From assembly GCA_001822575.1 (NCBI GenBank), contig MHRM01000014.1, forward strand, positions 22,229-46,971: a stretch of DNA of 24,743 nt. Reading direction: 5' to 3'. The translations under genes were made by a program, and so were the position numbers. The notes below the pieces were generated by a model that was not told the DNA's origin, searched no databases, and saw only the letters and a list, made by a program, of their open reading frames with translations. The number at the start of each line of letters is the position of its first letter. The first letter of the stretch is position 1. Positions 22,100 to 24,743 of the stretch are shown here, one piece after another. This stretch comes from Candidatus Taylorbacteria bacterium RIFCSPHIGHO2_02_FULL_44_12 (lineage in GTDB: Bacteria; Patescibacteriota; Minisyncoccia; Phycocordibacterales; PALSA-1337).

Positions 22100-22131
22100 G
22101 TGGGCATATCTTAAGTTCTATGCCTAATTCT

Positions 22132-23736
22132 TCAGACAATCACTCCACCACCCAAGCAAACCTCTCCATCGTACATCACCAATGACTGCCCAGAAGCGAG
22201 AGTTGTTTGGGGTTTTTCGAACTTTATCAAAGCTGACTTTTTCTCTTGATCAAAAGATTCAACCATCATATTCTCAAGTGATTGACGATAGCGACTACGA
22301 GCCTGGATAATTTTTCCAAAAATTGGCCCACTTATCCAGTTTACATTGGAAATAACCACTGTGGAAGCGGCTGACGAAGTTCCATCTATACAGACCCTTT
22401 CCGACACCGTAATAGTATTTCGTTCCATATTTTTTACCGTAACATAAAAAGGCTTGTCATGAGGGGTCTTGTTGGTAACGGTGAAACCGTGCCTCTCGCC
22501 AATAGTAAAGAACAACGCCCCATGATGCCAACCGATAACTTTGCCGTCTTCATCTAGAACATTCCCTACTTTTGTCTCTATGTATTTTGATAAAAATTCC
22601 TTGACATCCAGAGCTCCCACGAAACAAAGTCCTTGGCTATCTTTCTTTTCGGCATTGGGCAGACCAAATCTTCGGGCCAACTTGCGCACTTCCGGCTTGG
22701 TCAAGTTTCCAACTGGGAAAATAGTTTTACTCAGATCATCTTGTGTCAATGTCCACAAAAAATACGACTGGTCTTTGTTTTTATCTATTCCAGCGAGCAA
22801 TTGATAAACTTGGTCTCCGACGCGCCTGAGGCCGATCACTTCGCCGAACAATCTTGTAGCGGAGCGTGCGCGAAGATTGTGAGGCGAAGTGGCGGCGGAG
22901 GGCGGGGCGGACGAAATTTCTTTAACTCGCCCATAATGCCCAGTAGCAATAAAATCAGCCCCCATTCCTAGAGCCCAATCCTTGAATGCTCCAAACTTTA
23001 TCGTCCGATTGCACATCACATCCGGGTTTGGTGTTCTACCTATCGCATATTCAGAGATCATATAATCAATAACCGTTTTCTTGTATTCCTCCGTCAAGTC
23101 AATTTCTTGAAACGGGATATCGAGAGTCGCCGCCACACGCATCGCAGACAGACGATCTTCCCGCCAAGTACATTCCAGCCAATCCGGTTGCCAGATCTTA
23201 ATGAAAGCCCCGGTAACATCATATTCCTTCTGTTTCAAAATAGCCGCCGATACCGCGCTGTCTACCCCGCCGGATAGGCCGACGAAGACCTTTCTTTTAA
23301 GAGGGGTATTTGATTGTTTGTGTTTATTCCAAATTCTGGCCATATTCGTTTCGTTCACCGGGCCTAAGGTAGCCCCAGCATTAAAAGTACTCGCCTCGCC
23401 GGAGCCTTCGGCGTAGCGCGGGCCGGGAATGTCAGTTTTGTCCATTTCCCGTTCGTGAATCTTATTCGGCAGAGGGATGGTGGCAAAAATCTTGACGCTC
23501 TCGACTTCGATCACCACTTCATCAATTACGAGTTTTATTATATCTTTTTTGAGCCGTTCTGTCACGATTTTCGGATCGTTTATTTTGCTCAAAAACTTGT
23601 GACAGGTTTCTTTAAACAGATCAATTTTCGGCAAGGAAATGAGCAAATCCCAAAGCTGACGGATGCGATCTTTCTTGTCTGGCGATTCCCTGTAGATGAC
23701 TTCCTTTCGGAAGTTGGGAACTCTTTTTTGTCTCAT
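22132..23736 (-). CDS. mnmA: tRNA-specific 2-thiouridylase MnmA with N-terminal extension and internal insertion
   Basis: MnmA makes 2-thiouridine at position 34 of Lys, Glu and Gln tRNAs. With the start at 23736 (a GGAGGT sits 10 nt upstream) it has 534 residues; usual MnmA has about 360. The ATP-binding loop GLSGGVDSA is at about 153-161, the first catalytic cysteine is C242 in NPDVMCNRTIKF, and the second is C371 in DSQGLCFVG. Residues 1-131 precede the core: the first 90 end in KLVIDEVVIEVESVKIFATI, faintly like the tail of serine recombinases, and then comes GPRYAEGSGEASTFNAG, possibly from a translated repeat. The ordinary core could start at M132 (23343). Residues 275-301 are an in-frame insertion encoded by a palindrome. 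All catalytic residues remain, so it is probably active. Confidence 0.9.
   Translation of the reverse strand: MRQKRVPNFRKEVIYRESPDKKDRIRQLWDLLISLPKIDLFKETCHKFLSKINDPKIVTERLKKDIIKLVIDEVVIEVESVKIFATIPLPNKIHEREMDKTDIPGPRYAEGSGEASTFNAGATLGPVNETNMARIWNKHKQSNTPLKRKVFVGLSGGVDSAVSAAILKQKEYDVTGAFIKIWQPDWLECTWREDRLSAMRVAATLDIPFQEIDLTEEYKKTVIDYMISEYAIGRTPNPDVMCNRTIKFGAFKDWALGMGADFIATGHYGRVKEISSAPPSAATSPHNLRARSATRLFGEVIGLRRVGDQVYQLLAGIDKNKDQSYFLWTLTQDDLSKTIFPVGNLTKPEVRKLARRFGLPNAEKKDSQGLCFVGALDVKEFLSKYIETKVGNVLDEDGKVIGWHHGALFFTIGERHGFTVTNKTPHDKPFYVTVKNMERNTITVSERVCIDGTSSAASTVVISNVNWISGPIFGKIIQARSRYRQSLENMMVESFDQEKKSALIKFEKPQTTLASGQSLVMYDGEVCLGGGVIV
22834..22914 (-). repeat. in-frame palindromic insertion within mnmA
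   Basis: An 81 nt stretch encoding SSAPPSAATSPHNLRARSAT then RLFGEVI between GHYGRVKEI and the GLRRVGDQVYQL strand, where MnmA normally has a short loop. Arms 22838-22855 and 22873-22890 match at 16 of 18 positions (ACTTCGCC--ACAATCTT). The adjoining GGCGGAGGGCGG also occurs at the ends of the hairpin repeats A and B. It preserves the frame, like the palindromic elements found inside Rickettsia genes. Confidence 0.7.
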
Positions 23737-23765
23737 ATTTGTACTGACCTCCGAAACGCAAAAGA

Positions 23766-23809
23766 GCTCGCGATCCGCTACCACAAAATATGATAATTGG
23801 ATCGCGAGC
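23766..23809. promoter_or_regulatory. 11 bp leader hairpin upstream of mnmA
   Basis: GCTCGCGATCC (23766-23776) and GGATCGCGAGC (23799-23809) are exact reverse complements with a 22 nt loop. On the mnmA mRNA the stem is followed by CTTTTGCG and then, 14-19 nt on, by the GGAGGT ribosome-binding site. The shape resembles a weak terminator/attenuator in a leader of about 130 nt. A smaller TGCC/GGCA stem lies at 23837-23850. Confidence 0.55.
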
Positions 23810-23873
23810 CCTTGGACTCGGAATACCTTTCAGGTTTGCCCCTTGAGGCAGTTTGCTATTCAGTTGTTAATGT

Positions 23874-23903
23874 ATTATAGCACTCCTCAAAAAATCCCCA
23901 CAA
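23874..23903 (-). promoter_or_regulatory. promoter of mnmA
   Basis: Minus strand TGC-TATAAT with perfect -10 at 23874-23879, extended TG, and a weak -35 TTGTGG at 23898-23903, spacer 18 nt. The predicted start near 23867 gives a long leader, unlike the other promoters in the window. Confidence 0.65.
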
Positions 23904-23917
23904 GACCCCGGGTTGTG
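23891..23917 (-). terminator. possible weak terminator of the restriction-like gene pair
   Basis: Minus strand CACAA, loop CCCGGGGTC, TTGTG, then GGGGATTTTTT. Only five pairs plus a possible C/G extension, just after the stop at 23924, and overlapping the mnmA -35. Plausible but weak. Confidence 0.35.
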
Positions 23918-23923
23918 CATAAG

Positions 23924-24259
23924 TCATTTCTTGTTTTGATGCTCTAGCAACTTCTCGGCCGGGGAGATACCGCCAAGGACTTTGTGTGGAAAGTAATTCC
24001 ACGCGTCGGTTACCAGCTCGAGCACATTGCTCAATTCCGAAGCGTCTCCGCCACGATCAAACATAGCCACGACTTTCATCATGTCGTCGTTGTCCTCCTC
24101 GTTATAAATGGCATCCCGGACGTGATCCAAGGTAAAATCGCTCTCGGTCTCCTTGAGCATATCCACGAGCTCCTGCTCGATCTCCTTCCGTCGTTCAAGT
24201 ATTTGCCTGCCCCGTTGCAAGCTTGCTTTGCTATGGGGTTGTCTTGATTCGATTTCCAT
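23924..24259 (-). CDS. 111-residue protein of unknown function ending in a WNYFPHKxLGG motif
   Basis: A small soluble protein: a charged helical N-terminus (SLQRGRQILERRKEIEQELV), an acidic middle (DAIYNEEDNDDMMKVVAMFD), and a distinct C-terminus, LVTDAWNYFPHKVLGGISPA followed by EKLLEHQ. I cannot name the family with confidence; the PHK-LGG-SPAE ending recalls tails seen on SEC-C-type and some transposase-like proteins. Its ATG is 3 nt after the stop of the restriction-like gene, implying coupled translation. Its GC content is clearly higher than that of the AT-rich gene before it, so the two may not share an origin. Confidence 0.6.
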   Translation of the reverse strand: MEIESRQPHSKASLQRGRQILERRKEIEQELVDMLKETESDFTLDHVRDAIYNEEDNDDMMKVVAMFDRGGDASELSNVLELVTDAWNYFPHKVLGGISPAEKLLEHQNKK

Positions 24260-24262
24260 AAA

Positions 24263-24743
24263 TTATTTCAAGCTAAAGACTCTCACAACCTCATCAAAGT
24301 TTTTGAGTTTATCTTTTTTCCATTCCTCTTGTTTTATATAAAGTGCTTTATAGACAACACGATTTTGACGATTGTTCACATCCTCACACCACTTCTGTAA
24401 TCTTTCAAATTTCAACTTGTCATTTTCTTCTTCTCTCCCTTTTGTTTCAATAATATAAACAGTTTTCTCGTCTTTTTTCACAAAGAAATCCGGGTAGTAG
24501 GTAGCTATAAATCCTTCTGAATTTTTATACTCAATTCTGAGCGCACCCGCTTCTTTGTTTTGAAAATTCTTTGCGAAAGAAATTACATCATCACAATTTT
24601 CAAGAAAATCCGAAAATACCAACTCAAAATCACTATCTCCAACAATTTTATTGAAAACTGATTTTTTTGGTATTAAATACGATTTATCATTTACGACAAA
24701 GGGTCTTGCCTCACTGATTTTTATATAGTTCTTTATTTCTGTG
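24263..24743 (-). CDS. type III restriction enzyme/helicase-like protein (partial, C-terminal part)
   Basis: The minus-strand frame is open from the right edge to the stop at 24263, giving 159 residues without the start. An internal TTG near 24622 is not a likely start, because upstream sequence (IKISEARPFVVNDKSYLIPK) continues naturally. The key region is YYPDFFVKKDEKTVYIIETK followed by GREEENDKLKFERLQKWCED. It matches the C-terminal PD-(D/E)xK nuclease domain of type III Res subunits, with D in YPDF and E/K in IETKG. The helicase motifs expected in that family would lie outside the window. The sequence is notably AT-rich compared with its neighbours. Whether a Mod methylase is present cannot be seen. 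Confidence 0.7.
   Translation of the reverse strand, partial: TEIKNYIKISEARPFVVNDKSYLIPKKSVFNKIVGDSDFELVFSDFLENCDDVISFAKNFQNKEAGALRIEYKNSEGFIATYYPDFFVKKDEKTVYIIETKGREEENDKLKFERLQKWCEDVNNRQNRVVYKALYIKQEEWKKDKLKNFDEVVRVFSLK

Noticed and set aside
1..24743. tRNA genes or CRISPR arrays
   Set aside because: No cloverleaf with a GTTCNANNC box and no regularly spaced direct repeats were noticed by eye; a tRNAscan or CRISPR tool run would settle it.

Overview
The window reads as a chromosomal segment of a Patescibacteria (Candidate Phyla Radiation) bacterium, probably from the Parcubacteria side. The evidence is the very tight packing of genes on one strand, an alanyl-tRNA synthetase lacking its C-terminal domain, a family-4-like uracil-DNA glycosylase without its iron-sulfur cysteines, a baseplate-J-like membrane protein paired with an actin-fold protein, and almost no Shine-Dalgarno sequences. 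TGA is used as a stop, so the genetic code is standard. All recognisable genes are on the minus strand, so gene order below follows transcription from high to low coordinates. No tRNA, rRNA or CRISPR array was seen.

Right end (24743-22132): the C-terminal part of a type III restriction/helicase-like protein, a 111-residue protein 3 nt behind it, then mnmA. mnmA has its own promoter, a hairpin leader, a rare strong Shine-Dalgarno, an unexplained N-terminal extension of about 130 residues, and an in-frame palindromic insertion.

Middle accessory part (22131-16814): an ATP-cone/restriction-nuclease gene flanked by two direct copies of a ~130 bp hairpin repeat, then a uracil-DNA glycosylase and a PepF-type oligopeptidase. 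After these comes a 150 bp element with perfect 34 bp terminal inverted repeats and a 6 bp flanking duplication, placed exactly at the pepF stop codon. It is followed by an unrecognised 357-residue protein with a consensus promoter, a hairpin leader and an intrinsic terminator.

alaS to the cell-surface pair (16813-12097): a short alaS, a 191 bp imperfect palindrome, a dRS3-like ATTCCC/GGGAAT hairpin, an FtsA/PilM-like actin-fold protein and a baseplate-J-like membrane protein.

Core operon (12100-4274): a consensus promoter drives infA-rpmJ-rpsM-rpsK-rpsD-rpoA-rplQ-rplM-rpsI-grpE. A second consensus promoter drives a 95-residue protein, dnaK and a class II (zinc-finger-less) dnaJ. The block ends in a perfect 35 bp inverted repeat with the shape of a bidirectional terminator.

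Left end (4129-1): trpS-scpA-scpB-ftsW-murG, linking tRNA charging, condensin accessory proteins and the lipid II/septum machinery; murG runs off the left edge. The most unusual content is the set of intergenic and intragenic palindromes, of several unrelated sequence types, together with several promoters whose -10 box lies only 6-8 nt from the start codon.
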